A stretch of DNA of 64,000 nucleotides from CAZAQV01 sp964487255 (GCA_964487255.1 CAZAQV010000014.1:1-64000); one strand, 5' to 3'; positions 1-8,611 are shown, counted from the stretch's first letter. Notes: generated from the sequence alone by a model not told the origin. Numbers and translations: made by a program.

Positions 1-183
1 TGCGCGTGACAAGTTCAGATACAAAAGGACCAGAACTTCCCAGTCAGAGGACTAGCGAGCGAGCTATTCGGGTCCGGCGACATGGAGGAAGGTTGGCCGA
101 AACCGTGAGGGCAACACCTCGCACAAATTGGGGCTGCGGATTTGGGCGGGACGTAGGCAGGGCAGGGCCGCAGTTTGCTTCCC

Positions 184-384
184 ATGAAAGAAGCAAAACC
201 AGACAAAGCCCTACTAACGTATCGAGACCTACATGAGCTGACGGGTTTTCCAATGGGAACCCTCTACGCAATGGTCAGCCAGAAGCGGATTCCCCACGTT
301 CGACTTTCGGCTCGCATGGTGGTCTTCGAGGAGAGCGAGATTCGAGCGTGGCTCGCGTCGCATCGCGTGGAGGCGGCAGAATGA
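184..384 (+). CDS. AlpA/excisionase-like helix-turn-helix protein
   Basis: A 66-residue protein of the AlpA/MerR-like excisionase type. A helix-turn-helix fills about residues 10-36 (TYRDLHELTGFPMGTLYAMV). It is followed by the usual wing and tail, with R(x)VVFEESEIRAWL near the C-terminus, where family members recognise DNA. Such proteins are small activators or directionality factors of integrated elements. The ATG at 184 is preferred over a TTG at 175. Its stop overlaps the start of the next gene (ATGA), so the two are translationally coupled. Lying beside a RepA-like ATPase and upstream of a tRNA-fragment boundary, it probably belongs to an integrated mobile element. The target site is unknown. 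Confidence 0.8.
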   Translation: MKEAKPDKALLTYRDLHELTGFPMGTLYAMVSQKRIPHVRLSARMVVFEESEIRAWLASHRVEAAE

Positions 385-1616
385 ATCCGGCCCAGCTCAA
401 GGCGCGGTTCGTTGAAGCAGGGTTTGGGGATGGCAACGGTCCCGGGCCTCTCACGCTCACGTTTCGCGGAAAGCCCTCGCTTGACCCGACATCACCCGAA
501 GCCCTGAACGCCCTTAAGTCCGTCGTGGCGGAACCAGTGTCGGACGGGCTCATCTATGGAGCGCTGAAGCTCATGGGGGTTCTGGCCGAAGAGGTCGAGG
601 AAGAGTCGCGTCGGAAGCCTAGAAAGCCGGTTGCAGAGGGCACGGATAAGCCTCGTCTCGTGACGCTCGCAGAGCTGAAGGAAGAGCCCGTCGAATGGCT
701 CTGGGAGCCGTACATCGCCTTTGGCGAGCTGACCTTGCTCGAAGGCGACCCTGGCCGCGGTAAGTCCACCCTCGCAAGCTACATCGCTGCACAAGTGTCT
801 GTCGGTGGAAGGCTGCCAGCGGCCAAAGGGCAATCTGGCAATGTAGAGTTGTCGCCGGTCCTATGGCTCACCGCGGAAGAGCGTTTGAGCGGTGCGGTTC
901 GCGCGCGAATCAATGTAGCCGGCGGAAACCTCCGCAACGTTCACAGCGCAGACACTGTGCTCAAACTGCCGAGCCAGCTCCCAGCGTTGGCGGACTTCAT
1001 CGAAAGCTGTGGTGCGCGCCTCGTGGTCCTCGATCCGATTAAGTGCTTCTTGGATTCGCAGATCAACGAGCACAAGGACGGCGAGGTCCGGTCTGCGCTT
1101 ACCCCGCTCGTGCAAGTCCTTCGCTCTCATCGTTGTGCATTGCTGGGTATTCGTCATTTCAAGAAGGGGTTTGACTCTTCAGCGATACAGCGGGGAGGGG
1201 GTAGCATTGGCTTTGCAGGTGCGGCGCGTTCTGTCCTAGGCGTGAGCCTGCATCCTGAAGGGGAAGAGGGTAGCGTGCTTTGTCAGTCCAAGAACAATCT
1301 GGCCGCCAGTGGACCGTCGCGCCACTTCACAATCGAAGACTGTAGCGGCACAGGGCAGCTCAAATGGGGAGACACGCTGAACTACACGGCGCCAGAACTC
1401 TACGCCACGGAAGGCCAACGAACGCAGGACAAGCGCAAGCAGGCCGGCGAGTTCTTGCTTGCTTTCCTCGCCAACGGACCACAGCCAGCAACCGAGGTCT
1501 ACCGTGTTGCGAAGGCTGCCGGCTTCGCAAAGCGCACCCTCGATCGCGCCAAGCCGATAGCGGGTGTGGAGTCGGTTCGTGATGGGGAAGCACGGATTTG
1601 GCAAGTCACGCAATAA
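381..1616 (+). CDS. RepA-like AAA (RecA-fold) ATPase of a mobile element
   Basis: A 411-residue ATPase of the RecA-fold RepA/KaiC-like group often found in plasmids and integrated elements, where it acts as a replicative helicase. The Walker A motif is GDPGRGKST at about residues 122-130. The Walker B strand is RLVVLDPI at about 214-221. A conserved basic segment, IRHFKKG, follows at about 260. The C-terminal 60 residues resemble a small DNA-binding tail. The start is the ATG at 381, which overlaps the stop of the AlpA-like gene; the longer frame from 348 has no support. Inferred role: replication or mobilisation of the element whose right end is at the tRNA-Lys fragment near 3050. No integrase is visible in the window. 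Confidence 0.75.
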   Translation: MNPAQLKARFVEAGFGDGNGPGPLTLTFRGKPSLDPTSPEALNALKSVVAEPVSDGLIYGALKLMGVLAEEVEEESRRKPRKPVAEGTDKPRLVTLAELKEEPVEWLWEPYIAFGELTLLEGDPGRGKSTLASYIAAQVSVGGRLPAAKGQSGNVELSPVLWLTAEERLSGAVRARINVAGGNLRNVHSADTVLKLPSQLPALADFIESCGARLVVLDPIKCFLDSQINEHKDGEVRSALTPLVQVLRSHRCALLGIRHFKKGFDSSAIQRGGGSIGFAGAARSVLGVSLHPEGEEGSVLCQSKNNLAASGPSRHFTIEDCSGTGQLKWGDTLNYTAPELYATEGQRTQDKRKQAGEFLLAFLANGPQPATEVYRVAKAAGFAKRTLDRAKPIAGVESVRDGEARIWQVTQ

Positions 1617-1631
1617 GCGAAGAGCTACTGT

Positions 1632-2934
1632 TCATTTTTTGGAAAGTCCAAGGAACGAAGAGAGTTCCGGTAGTTGTCGGCCCGTCTCCAGCAACCGTTG
1701 CCGCATGGCCTGTCTGTTGGATTCTATCTCCGAGTGTTTTGACTTGCCTAGGCTTCTGTAGCTCGGAATACCCAACGTAGAGAAGACGAGGTATTCGCCA
1801 ACGGCCTCTCCCTCGGACACGAACAAGGCTGACTGAGGCCACCTCTCGTGAACCCAAAGTTCTACAGGTTGCTTCGTGGCGCTAACCTGGTTGAGGAGAA
1901 AGCTGGTCCAGGCGTCCACGGCGGTCAGCGAACTCTCGTCACCAAACCACGCTTCTGGCACTGCACCCACGAAAGCCAGTGCGGGATGTAGCGAACGAAT
2001 GATCTCGCGTGATAGAGCAAGTGGCTGAGTCGTAGTTTCTTCGTGTTGGAAACTAAAAAACAGGTCGAGGCGATCGACCAACGTGCTCTCTGAGGAACCT
2101 CGTGCCCAACATTCCAGCGTTGCATCGTGCAACCAGCGGTGAAGCCATCGGTGGTCGTGAAGTGTCGAAGCAGGTCGGAAGTGCAGCGGGCCAAGTAACC
2201 CGATATCCAGTTTCTCTCCAGGGTGTGGAAACAGTGTCAAAGACAAGTCAGCTTCGGCCCGCGTCTCGCGCTCGCGATGCATCTCAAGGCTCTCCAGCTC
2301 ATCATGGAAAGCCACGTGTAAGTCGAGTCCTTCGGCATCGTGAAGCAGCGAGACGTGTTTCTGCACGACACTTGGTTCCTCGCAGACCGCTTCCGTCGAA
2401 TGCGAACCCGTGAGTACATAAATCTTGTCCAGCTGACGGCATCTGTTCGCGATCTTTTCGAGCCGACTTCGAGACGTACCTGCACTCGATGCGATAATGC
2501 GCGTCGCGGTTTTTCTGGGCCTCCCAGTTCGGCTACCTCATTTGCGGACAGTGCCCAAGTCTCACTCAAATGAAGTGCATACTCTGCTAGCAGTCCTTCT
2601 ACAGCTTCGCGGTCCGCCGTGATTTCAGTTTCGCCCTTGCAGCCCGGCGGCAGGAGCGCTTTCAATCTGTCGAGGCACCTCACATGCAAAATGTCTTGCA
2701 GACTGATGCGGTTGCCACGCTCCTTGGCAAGCGCAGGCTCGGCCGTCTTTGCGAGTTGATTTGCGAATGACAGCAACTTGTTGTGGTTGGTGCCTGGGTC
2801 CTGGCCAGTGCGTAACTTCCACGCGATATCGATCGCTTGGGAGGCCAAGGCAAGGAGTAGTTTCTCTTCTTCGCTGGCTTGCCTGGTCGTCGTCGTAAAC
2901 GTCGCCTCAGAGCCGTCGAGTGCTGGTCAGCCAT
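1632..2934 (-). pseudogene. Frameshifted gene of unknown function in the integrated element
   Basis: Two minus-strand reading frames join into one protein of roughly 430 residues if a single base is shifted near 2511-2515, in a run of five A. The upstream frame reads through about 2520 (ending near SANEVAELGG) and the downstream frame continues as TATRIIASSAG and on to the stop at 1632. A second shift near 2905 would be needed to use the ATG at 2934; otherwise only a TTG at 2848 is available. I recognise no domain. It converges with the RepA-like gene, 15 bp apart. This is either a decaying cargo gene or a sequencing indel. Both frames look coding, so a random open frame is unlikely. Confidence 0.5.
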
Positions 2935-3047
2935 TGGTCCGCAAGTTAGCAAGCGGTGCAAGTTGGGAACAAGTTTGACAGGGATCGGGCTGCTGTTAAC
3001 CTCTAGTATTCAAGTGGCAATCAACTACACAAGCAGACTTGACGCCG

Positions 3048-3091
3048 CTTTTAACCCGACGGTCACAGGTTCGAATCCTGTACGGCCCACA
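3048..3091 (+). tRNA. 3' fragment of tRNA-Lys(UUU), likely attachment site
   Basis: This is the 3' half of a tRNA only. It starts at the anticodon loop (CTTTTAA, 3048-3054, giving anticodon UUU). Then come the 3' anticodon strand CCCGA, a variable loop, a T arm with stem ACAGG/CCTGT around TTCGAAT (3065-3081), and the acceptor strand ACGGCCC (3082-3088). The bases 5' of the loop do not pair with CCCGA, and there is no D arm. It is therefore not a functional tRNA but the displaced copy left when an element integrates into a tRNA 3' end. The terminator behind it marks native chromosome to the right, so the element and the restored tRNA should lie to the left. Confidence 0.75.
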
Positions 3092-3131
3092 GAAACCCGC
3101 GGTGCTGCTCGCACAGCGAGTTTCTTTTTTA
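3092..3131 (+). terminator. Rho-independent terminator behind the tRNA-Lys fragment
   Basis: AAACCCGC and GCGAGTTT form a stem with one mismatch around a loop of about 15 bases, followed by CTTTTTT. It directly follows the tRNA 3' fragment, as expected for the original tRNA transcription unit. Confidence 0.7.
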
Positions 3132-3267
3132 TTCCCAGCCCTTCCGCTGACGTGTCATCGCGTCGCTCGAAGGTGTTTCCTTCCGAGCTGGGGGCGCCTG
3201 CCAGACCGTCGGATTGACCCACCGCCAACGGCTTGAGCAAAGCCTAGGCTGCTTGTAGGGAGGCCGC

Positions 3268-3895
3268 ATGAAATCCAGCCGCTTCTCTAAAGCGGTTAAT
3301 ATTGTGTCTTGCTGCCTGATGCTAAGCGGCTCGCTCGCATGCGACGACGACCGAGGCGGTGGAACTCCAGGCCGAGTGGAAGGAACTGAAGCGGGCGACT
3401 GCGAAGACGGATCCGACAACGATGGAGACGGATTTTTTGATTGCGCCGATGACTCTTGTTCGGGTTCGCCACGGTGCGGTGGAAGCGACGCTGGACGGGA
3501 TGCGGGCGGATCGAGGGATGCGAACGACGAAGGAGGGGTCTCCCCAGGACTAACCATTTCCTTCAACAACCTACCGGGACTCGGCTCGGGGTATGTCTAC
3601 GAAGCCTGGCTCATTGTGGCCGAACAACCGGTCTCGGTTGGTACGTTTATGACATCAACCCAGCCCCTTCGCGATTGGAGAAGATTGTAATTCTGCAGCC
3701 GGTCAATTTGTTCTCGCGACACCGACGACGAATACGAACGATGACGAAGATCAGGGAATCTGGTTTGCGACCGACAGTCCAATCGGAACGCTTCCTACCA
3801 GTGGTCTAATGTTGCCTCAGTTGCCGCGAGGGTGGACATACGAGGGGTGGGTTGTCGACCAATCCGGCGACACGCCCACCCGATATGACCTCTGA
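3268..3895 (+). pseudogene. Frameshifted lipoprotein with paired YE(A/G)W modules
   Basis: The N-terminus is a lipoprotein signal (lipobox SLAC, Cys25) followed by an Asp/Asn/Gly-rich stretch of the calcium-binding-repeat kind (DNDGDG) and a Gly/Asp linker. The first folded module contains YVYEAWLI and PVSVGTF. That frame stops at 3690. The +1 frame continues the protein with GEDCNSAAGQFVLATP and a second module containing WTYEGWVV, ending at TGA 3893-3895. The switch fits one indel in the CCCC run at 3664-3667. The repeated YE(A/G)W modules resemble anti-sigma-K-factor-like domains, but that is a tentative family assignment. Either a recent pseudogene or a base-calling error; intact length would be about 208 residues. 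Confidence 0.55.
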
Positions 3896-4106
3896 GGAAC
3901 AGCATTACGCTGCTTACAGCGGCTAGTGGAACGCAAGATTTCGCGAATTGGATCGACATGAATCCCATTTCGGGGAGCGCAACGCTGCAGTAGGAGCTCG
4001 CTTGCAGAGCGCGACGTTGCTCGATGCTCCGGCTTGCATACCCAGGCGTTCGCTCTGGCGCTTTGCGCGCCTCCTCAGCGAGTTTGTTCTTATCCCTAAG
4101 TTCGTG

Positions 4107-4167
4107 TGTACAGTCGTCTGTACATTGTCCAGGCGTCTGGACGTACGTGTACAGTCATCTGTACACG
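4107..4167. repeat. Three tandem 4-base-spacer inverted repeats
   Basis: Three hairpins occur back to back. The first has arms TGTACAG/CTGTACA (4107-4124, spacer tcgt). The second has arms GTCCAG/CTGGAC (4127-4142, spacer gcgt). The third has nine-base arms CGTGTACAG/CTGTACACG (4146-4167, spacer tcat). They lie between two converging genes. No T-tract follows, so a simple terminator is not obvious. They could be protein-binding palindromes or a structured RNA. The rest of the 3896-4267 intergenic stretch shows nothing I can name. Confidence 0.7.
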
Positions 4168-4267
4168 CGCAGCGGACTTCTCAGCGTCTTGTCCACCCCA
4201 GAGTGGCAAGAAGGGTGAGGTTGTCTGCGTTTCTCGCGAAGTTCTGCATCTACTTCAGACGCGCGCC

Positions 4268-5947
4268 TCAGTGGACTTGCCAAAAGCTCTGTGGATTGGA
4301 CGCGTTTGCTGCGGATTCGTTGCCCGTGGGCCATGGGTCTGGACCCATGAGCCAGCCGTAGTAGACCTGGACCGCGCCGCGACGTGTGCCGTCTGCAGCA
4401 ACGCTCATGATCTTCGAGTAGTCGTCGACGACCAGCTTGCGCCGAGCATCGGGGACATCGGGGTCGGCCGAACAGGTGCGTCCGATCTGTGGCCCCCTCG
4501 TTCCGTAGTTGGTGTGGAAGACTCCTCGATGGACAGCATAGTGGTCGGGATGCCCGTAGTGGCTGCAGTTGGGGTAGCGTGGATCAACGGTCACGGGGTC
4601 ACCATCTATATCGTTATAGTGGCCAACCGCGACCACCGAGTGTTCTCGCAAAGCGGGAATGTAGTACGTGCCCCGAAGCCGACGTATCTGACTGATCATC
4701 CACTGCACTTCGCATTCTTTGAGGTTGCCGTCACCCAGGTCGAAGTAGACGAGTGTGCTGTTCTTGCCGATCCACATGTCGAAGCGGTTGCTCGACACCG
4801 CGCAGCCACGCCCGGGCGTTCCAGAGGGCAACGACACGCCGGTTCGGGCGTGGTGTTCGGTTGGGGTGGGGCGGAAGGCGGAGTCAAAGTTGGCGGCAGC
4901 GTTCCAGAATGCACGTGACGAACCGATGCGGAGTTGCTTGCACGATCGATTCTTGTAGTCTTTGGTGTTGCCAGGAGGTGCTTCGCCGAGTCCAGGTTGA
5001 TAGCCTGGAAAACCGTTTTTGCAGTAGCCTGTGGCTTCGCCGCGCGTACCGTGGATGATCACGCTGTAATTGTCCGTCGAGCGTTCCAAAATTGCCCAGC
5101 CGTGCATCTCGTCGTCGGGATGCGCCATCACGATGTATGCAAGTTGTACTCGCGTGGTTCCGTGGTGCGGAGGGAACACGCATTGACGCGAAGAACAGCG
5201 CTGTCCGCTAGGGCAACCACCGCAGCGCAGCGTTCCGCCGCATCCGTCAGAGACTTGGCCACAGTCGGCGCCCGCCTGGGCGCAGGTTCGTGGCTGACAC
5301 ACGCATTGGTTCGACGAACACGCATCGTTGCCTGAACAGCCACCGCAGCGCAGCGTTCCGCCGCATCCGTCGGAAACACGCCCACACTCCGCGCCCGCCT
5401 GGGCGCAGGTTCGTGGCTGACACACGCATTGGTTTGACGAACACGTATTGCTTCCTGAACAGCCACCACAACGCAGCGTTCCGCCGCAGCCATCGGAAAC
5501 ACGTCCGCATTCTGCGCCCGCCTGCGCACAAGTGCGAGGCTGACACATGTTCTCGCCACATTGGTTCGCGCCGGCGCCGCCGCACATCTGGCCGTTTTCA
5601 CAGCTGCCGCAGTCTAGGGTCCCGCCACAGCCGTCGGGTATCTCGCCGCATTGGGCGCCACTCGCGGCGCAGGTGGTTGGCGTGCAAGTGCACTGGCCTT
5701 GCTGGCACTGTTGGCCATCGAGACAGGTGCCGCAAAAGATGGTCTCGCCGCACCCGTCATCGTACTCGCCGCATTCCATTTGATCACAGCGAAGTGGCGT
5801 ACAAGCGTCTGTCACCTTCGCATCGGATCGTGAAACTGTACCGTCTGGCTCAAAGCGTTCGAGCGAGTTGCGGGACTGGCTGCAACCGGCGAGCCCGACC
5901 AGGATCCCAAGCCTTAAGCCGAGGCAGAGCACGACACGAGATGTCAC
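4268..5947 (-). CDS. Lipoprotein with Cys-rich tandem repeats and a PIG-L deacetylase domain
   Basis: A 559-residue lipoprotein (lipobox VGLAGC, Cys22). Residues about 49-255 hold five modules of the pattern CxPxTCA-xxGAxCG-xxSDGCGGTL-xCGxC; the last three are almost identical, 40 residues each. The C-terminal domain from about residue 268 carries AHPDDE (275-280) and a later YGHPDH, the zinc-binding motifs of the PIG-L/LmbE N-acetyl-sugar deacetylase family. Predicted role: surface or periplasmic deacetylation of an N-acetylated sugar, with the Cys modules acting as a stalk or binding region. The substrate cannot be told from sequence. It stands alone, divergent from the YihY gene. Confidence in the PIG-L assignment is high. 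Confidence 0.8.
   Translation of the reverse strand: MTSRVVLCLGLRLGILVGLAGCSQSRNSLERFEPDGTVSRSDAKVTDACTPLRCDQMECGEYDDGCGETIFCGTCLDGQQCQQGQCTCTPTTCAASGAQCGEIPDGCGGTLDCGSCENGQMCGGAGANQCGENMCQPRTCAQAGAECGRVSDGCGGTLRCGGCSGSNTCSSNQCVCQPRTCAQAGAECGRVSDGCGGTLRCGGCSGNDACSSNQCVCQPRTCAQAGADCGQVSDGCGGTLRCGGCPSGQRCSSRQCVFPPHHGTTRVQLAYIVMAHPDDEMHGWAILERSTDNYSVIIHGTRGEATGYCKNGFPGYQPGLGEAPPGNTKDYKNRSCKQLRIGSSRAFWNAAANFDSAFRPTPTEHHARTGVSLPSGTPGRGCAVSSNRFDMWIGKNSTLVYFDLGDGNLKECEVQWMISQIRRLRGTYYIPALREHSVVAVGHYNDIDGDPVTVDPRYPNCSHYGHPDHYAVHRGVFHTNYGTRGPQIGRTCSADPDVPDARRKLVVDDYSKIMSVAADGTRRGAVQVYYGWLMGPDPWPTGNESAANASNPQSFWQVH
5186..5545 (-). repeat. Three 120-bp coding repeats in the PIG-L lipoprotein
   Basis: Three consecutive 120-bp units encode the near-identical 40-residue Cys modules (residues 135-254). 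Their DNA identity is high enough to allow copy-number change by slippage or recombination without breaking the frame. Confidence 0.8.
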
Positions 5948-6169
5948 CTGGTTAAGTATGTCACAAGACTGAACAATTTGCCGTCGAAGACATCTCGCAG
6001 AGCGCCTAACAACTCAAGCGGCGTCGTCTGACGGCATTCTGTGGAGTTCTGGCCTGCAAATGGGACACATTGCCACGGTTGCGGCATTGAGGAAAAGAGT
6101 AGCGTCTTTTTCGCCGTGACTACGCGTCGTCGGGTGGCACGAACACTGCAGTTGCTCCCAGACTATACG

Positions 6170-7144
6170 ATGAAGCAATCACAGCCAGATGGGCCGCGCC
6201 TCGTTCGAGACACAGAGCCGCTCGACCTGCGTCCCTCGCATATCGCACCCAAGCGTGCCCAGGTCGAGGCCTGGTACGAGGACTTTAGTGGAGAGTTTTC
6301 AACGCCTCGCACGCTGGGTGACACGCTTCGAGGTGTGCGTCGGCGCGCGCAAGCCAGCGACCTTACTTTGCTGGCAGGAGGCGTGGCTTTCTTTTGCTTC
6401 CTTGCGTTGATCCCCATGTTGGCGGCCGCGGTCTCGCTCTGGGCGCTCGTTTCTGATCCGGTGGTCATCGAGTCGCATTTCGCGACCTTGGAAGTGTTGC
6501 TTCCCGCTCGCGCCTACGACGTGATCTCCGGGCAGCTAGCTCAGATCGCCGGCGGAGATTCGCGCTCGCTCAGTTGGGGCTTTGGCATTTCACTCGTGCT
6601 AACGCTGTGGAGCGCAAAAAAGGGAATCGATGCGCTCATGCGTGCCAGTAACGCAGTGTACGGCATCAAAACCAAGCGTGGCTTCTGGTCCCGCACGGCG
6701 CTTGCGATCGTGCTGACGCTAGGCGCCGTGCTGACGTTTGTTGTGCTTGTTGCGTTGTCCATCGTTGTGCCCGCCGCCGTGGGGCTTTTTGGGTCGGACC
6801 CACAGCTGCATCTCGGCGCCTTATGGTTGCGCTGGCCTTTGATGCTCGGGGTGATGTTGGCCGCCTTGGGGGCGCTCTACAAGGCCGCGCCGCAGTGCAA
6901 GCTGCGTTACAGGATGCTTAGTCCTGGCGGGGTCTTCGCGACGCTCGCATGGCTCGCGGCTTCGTTCGGGTTTAGCGTCTACGTCGAAAACTTTGGCCGT
7001 TACAACGAGACCTTTGGCGCGCTTGGCGGTGTCGCCATCTTGCTCGTGTGGTTCTGGCTCTCGTCAATCGTGGTTCTGCTCGGCGCCGCCATCAACGCTG
7101 AAACACACGCATTGGCCCCCAAGACACCTTCAATGTTCAGCTAA
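6170..7144 (+). CDS. YihY/BrkB family inner-membrane protein
   Basis: A 324-residue polytopic membrane protein of the YihY/virulence factor BrkB family (once misnamed RNase BN). After a charged cytoplasmic N-terminus of about 60 residues, the first membrane segment is LLAGGVAFFCFLALIPMLA. The family signature region with GIDALMRASNAVYGIKTKRG follows, then several hydrophobic segments and a final helix containing LVWFWLSSIVVLLGAAINAE. Function in the family is unsettled; transport or envelope roles have been proposed. I chose the ATG at 6170 because the longer frame from 6041 adds residues that do not look like the family. Its stop overlaps the stop of the converging propeller gene. Confidence 0.85.
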   Translation: MKQSQPDGPRLVRDTEPLDLRPSHIAPKRAQVEAWYEDFSGEFSTPRTLGDTLRGVRRRAQASDLTLLAGGVAFFCFLALIPMLAAAVSLWALVSDPVVIESHFATLEVLLPARAYDVISGQLAQIAGGDSRSLSWGFGISLVLTLWSAKKGIDALMRASNAVYGIKTKRGFWSRTALAIVLTLGAVLTFVVLVALSIVVPAAVGLFGSDPQLHLGALWLRWPLMLGVMLAALGALYKAAPQCKLRYRMLSPGGVFATLAWLAASFGFSVYVENFGRYNETFGALGGVAILLVWFWLSSIVVLLGAAINAETHALAPKTPSMFS

Positions 7145-8307
7145 GCGAAGCGGACGCTGTAGACGGGCGGCAGGTTGTTGGCGACGCACTGCCAGTGATC
7201 GCCACGGTCTTCGCTGACATACAGGTTGCCCGTCGTGCTGCCGAAAGCGAGTGTGTCGCCGGCGTTGTGCAGGGCATGGCGATAGACGACGTCATATGCA
7301 CACTCTTGCGGCAAGCCTTCGCGCAATTCGACCCACGTCTCCCCACCGTCATTCGTGCGCGCGACGAAAAGACTGCCATCGATGGTCATGCGTTGCATGT
7401 CTGACTTGCCAGGTAAGACCCACGCGGTGCGCCCGTCTTGTGCATCGACGGCCACCGGAAAGCCGAAATGTACGCCCTGCGCGGGTCGACTCACCTTGCG
7501 CCAGTTGTGCGCGCCGTCGTTGCTGTAGAAGACACCGCAGTGGTTCTGTTGCCAGACGTGTCGGCTGTCTCCAAGGCAAAGTTCGATGGCGTGTGGGTCA
7601 TGTCCCCATTCGGCTTCGGGGTTGGGCAAGTAGTCGTTGGTCATGCCTTTGTTCCGTCCCTGCCAGGTTTTTCCGCCATCCTCGCTAACCAAAACACCCG
7701 CCGTCGAAATCGCGATGAAGATGCGTTTGGGGTTCGCCGGGTCCACGACAATGGAATGAATGCCTGGCGCAAACTCGCCTTCCGACGCGGGCGTTCCAAA
7801 CCAATGGGTGGTGCCAGTGCCATCGCCTGAGAACAAGTCGCCGCCGCGCGACTCGTGGTTCCAGAGTCCGAGGTTTAGCGAAAAGCTTTCCCCGCCATCG
7901 TGGCTCTCGAAGAGGCCCCCAGGAATCGTTCCCACGTAAATGTCTCCTGGTGCGCCAAACGCGATGCACCAAAGCTTGAGTACGACGGCGTCTTTGAGCA
8001 CCGTTGCGCCAGTCACACCGTCTGGGTCTTCTTCGGTGGGCGCAGGGGGGGCCAGATAGCGTGCGCCCTCGGGGTACTTGATTTGGGTTGCGTCGCGCCA
8101 GGTCTTTGCGTCGTCGTCCGAGCGCGAGAGCTTTGCGCCCCAATGTCCGTGACCGAGCGCGGCCCAAAGTGAACCCGAGTTGGGGTCTCGTGCGATGAAG
8201 TTGACACCTTGGCCAGCGTGGCCGACGAGGCGCGCGCGCCAATCGCCAGCTTCTTTGTTAACGCAGAAGGCGCCTTTGCGGGTTCCGACCAGTATTCGCT
8301 CGTTCAT
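7141..8307 (-). CDS. BNR/sialidase-like beta-propeller protein
   Basis: A 388-residue cytoplasmic protein (no signal peptide) built of BNR/Asp-box repeats of the WD40/YVTN/exo-alpha-sialidase-like group. Visible boxes include SRSDDDAKTW, ESHDGGESF, VSEDGGKTW, YSNDGAHNW, RTNDGGETW and VSEDRGDHW, about one per propeller blade. The start ATG at 8307 has AGAGGA upstream; the longer frame from 8340 is not needed. It lies 25 bp behind the MoaD/ThiS-like gene on the same strand. I believe this pairing also occurs in actinobacteria, which would suggest a shared function. The propeller is a likely binding scaffold; glycosidase activity should not be assumed. Confidence 0.8.
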   Translation of the reverse strand: MNERILVGTRKGAFCVNKEAGDWRARLVGHAGQGVNFIARDPNSGSLWAALGHGHWGAKLSRSDDDAKTWRDATQIKYPEGARYLAPPAPTEEDPDGVTGATVLKDAVVLKLWCIAFGAPGDIYVGTIPGGLFESHDGGESFSLNLGLWNHESRGGDLFSGDGTGTTHWFGTPASEGEFAPGIHSIVVDPANPKRIFIAISTAGVLVSEDGGKTWQGRNKGMTNDYLPNPEAEWGHDPHAIELCLGDSRHVWQQNHCGVFYSNDGAHNWRKVSRPAQGVHFGFPVAVDAQDGRTAWVLPGKSDMQRMTIDGSLFVARTNDGGETWVELREGLPQECAYDVVYRHALHNAGDTLAFGSTTGNLYVSEDRGDHWQCVANNLPPVYSVRFA

Positions 8308-8332
8308 GCTGTTGTCCTCTTTGCCTGATGGG

Positions 8333-8611
8333 TTACCCACCGCTCAAGGCTTGAGCGATGAATATCTCGGTGTCCGCACCGACTTCGTCCGAGAGGCGAT
8401 GCCGGTCGCGCAGGGGCTCTTCATCCAAAAAGATGTTGACGTGATGGCGCAGTCGCCCGCGTTCGTCGCAGATGTAGAAGGCAATGCCAGGAGCGACGCG
8501 CTCGAGGCTCTCTACAACCTCGGCGACGCTCCGTCCTTCGAGAGCGAGCTGCCGGTGCTCAAGGTCGGGGAAGAACGTAAACAGGTGTCGCGTGAGTCGA
8601 ACTTTCGCCAC
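8333..8611 (-). CDS. MoaD/ThiS-like beta-grasp protein ending in Gly-Gly
   Basis: A 92-residue ubiquitin-like protein of the MoaD/ThiS group. It starts with VRLTRHLFTFFP, has the family stretch GRSVAEVVESLERVAPGI in the middle and NIFLDEEPL near the C-terminus, and ends ALSGG. A terminal Gly-Gly is the site that is adenylated and thiocarboxylated in sulfur carriers, or conjugated in small archaeal modifiers. The GTG at 8611 is chosen because a TACAGT hexamer ends six bases upstream and the protein then starts in the first beta strand; the frame can extend to 8647. The adjacent beta-propeller gene suggests a dedicated partnership. No E1-like enzyme, moaE or thiG is in the window. Confidence 0.75.
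   Translation of the reverse strand: MAKVRLTRHLFTFFPDLEHRQLALEGRSVAEVVESLERVAPGIAFYICDERGRLRHHVNIFLDEEPLRDRHRLSDEVGADTEIFIAQALSGG

Noticed and set aside
3040..3091. Functional tRNA-Lys
   Set aside because: Only the 3' half is present; the 5' anticodon strand, D arm and acceptor 5' strand are missing.
4106..4918. 270-codon plus-strand frame over the hairpins and the PIG-L gene end
   Set aside because: It is antisense to the PIG-L domain and has no family signals.
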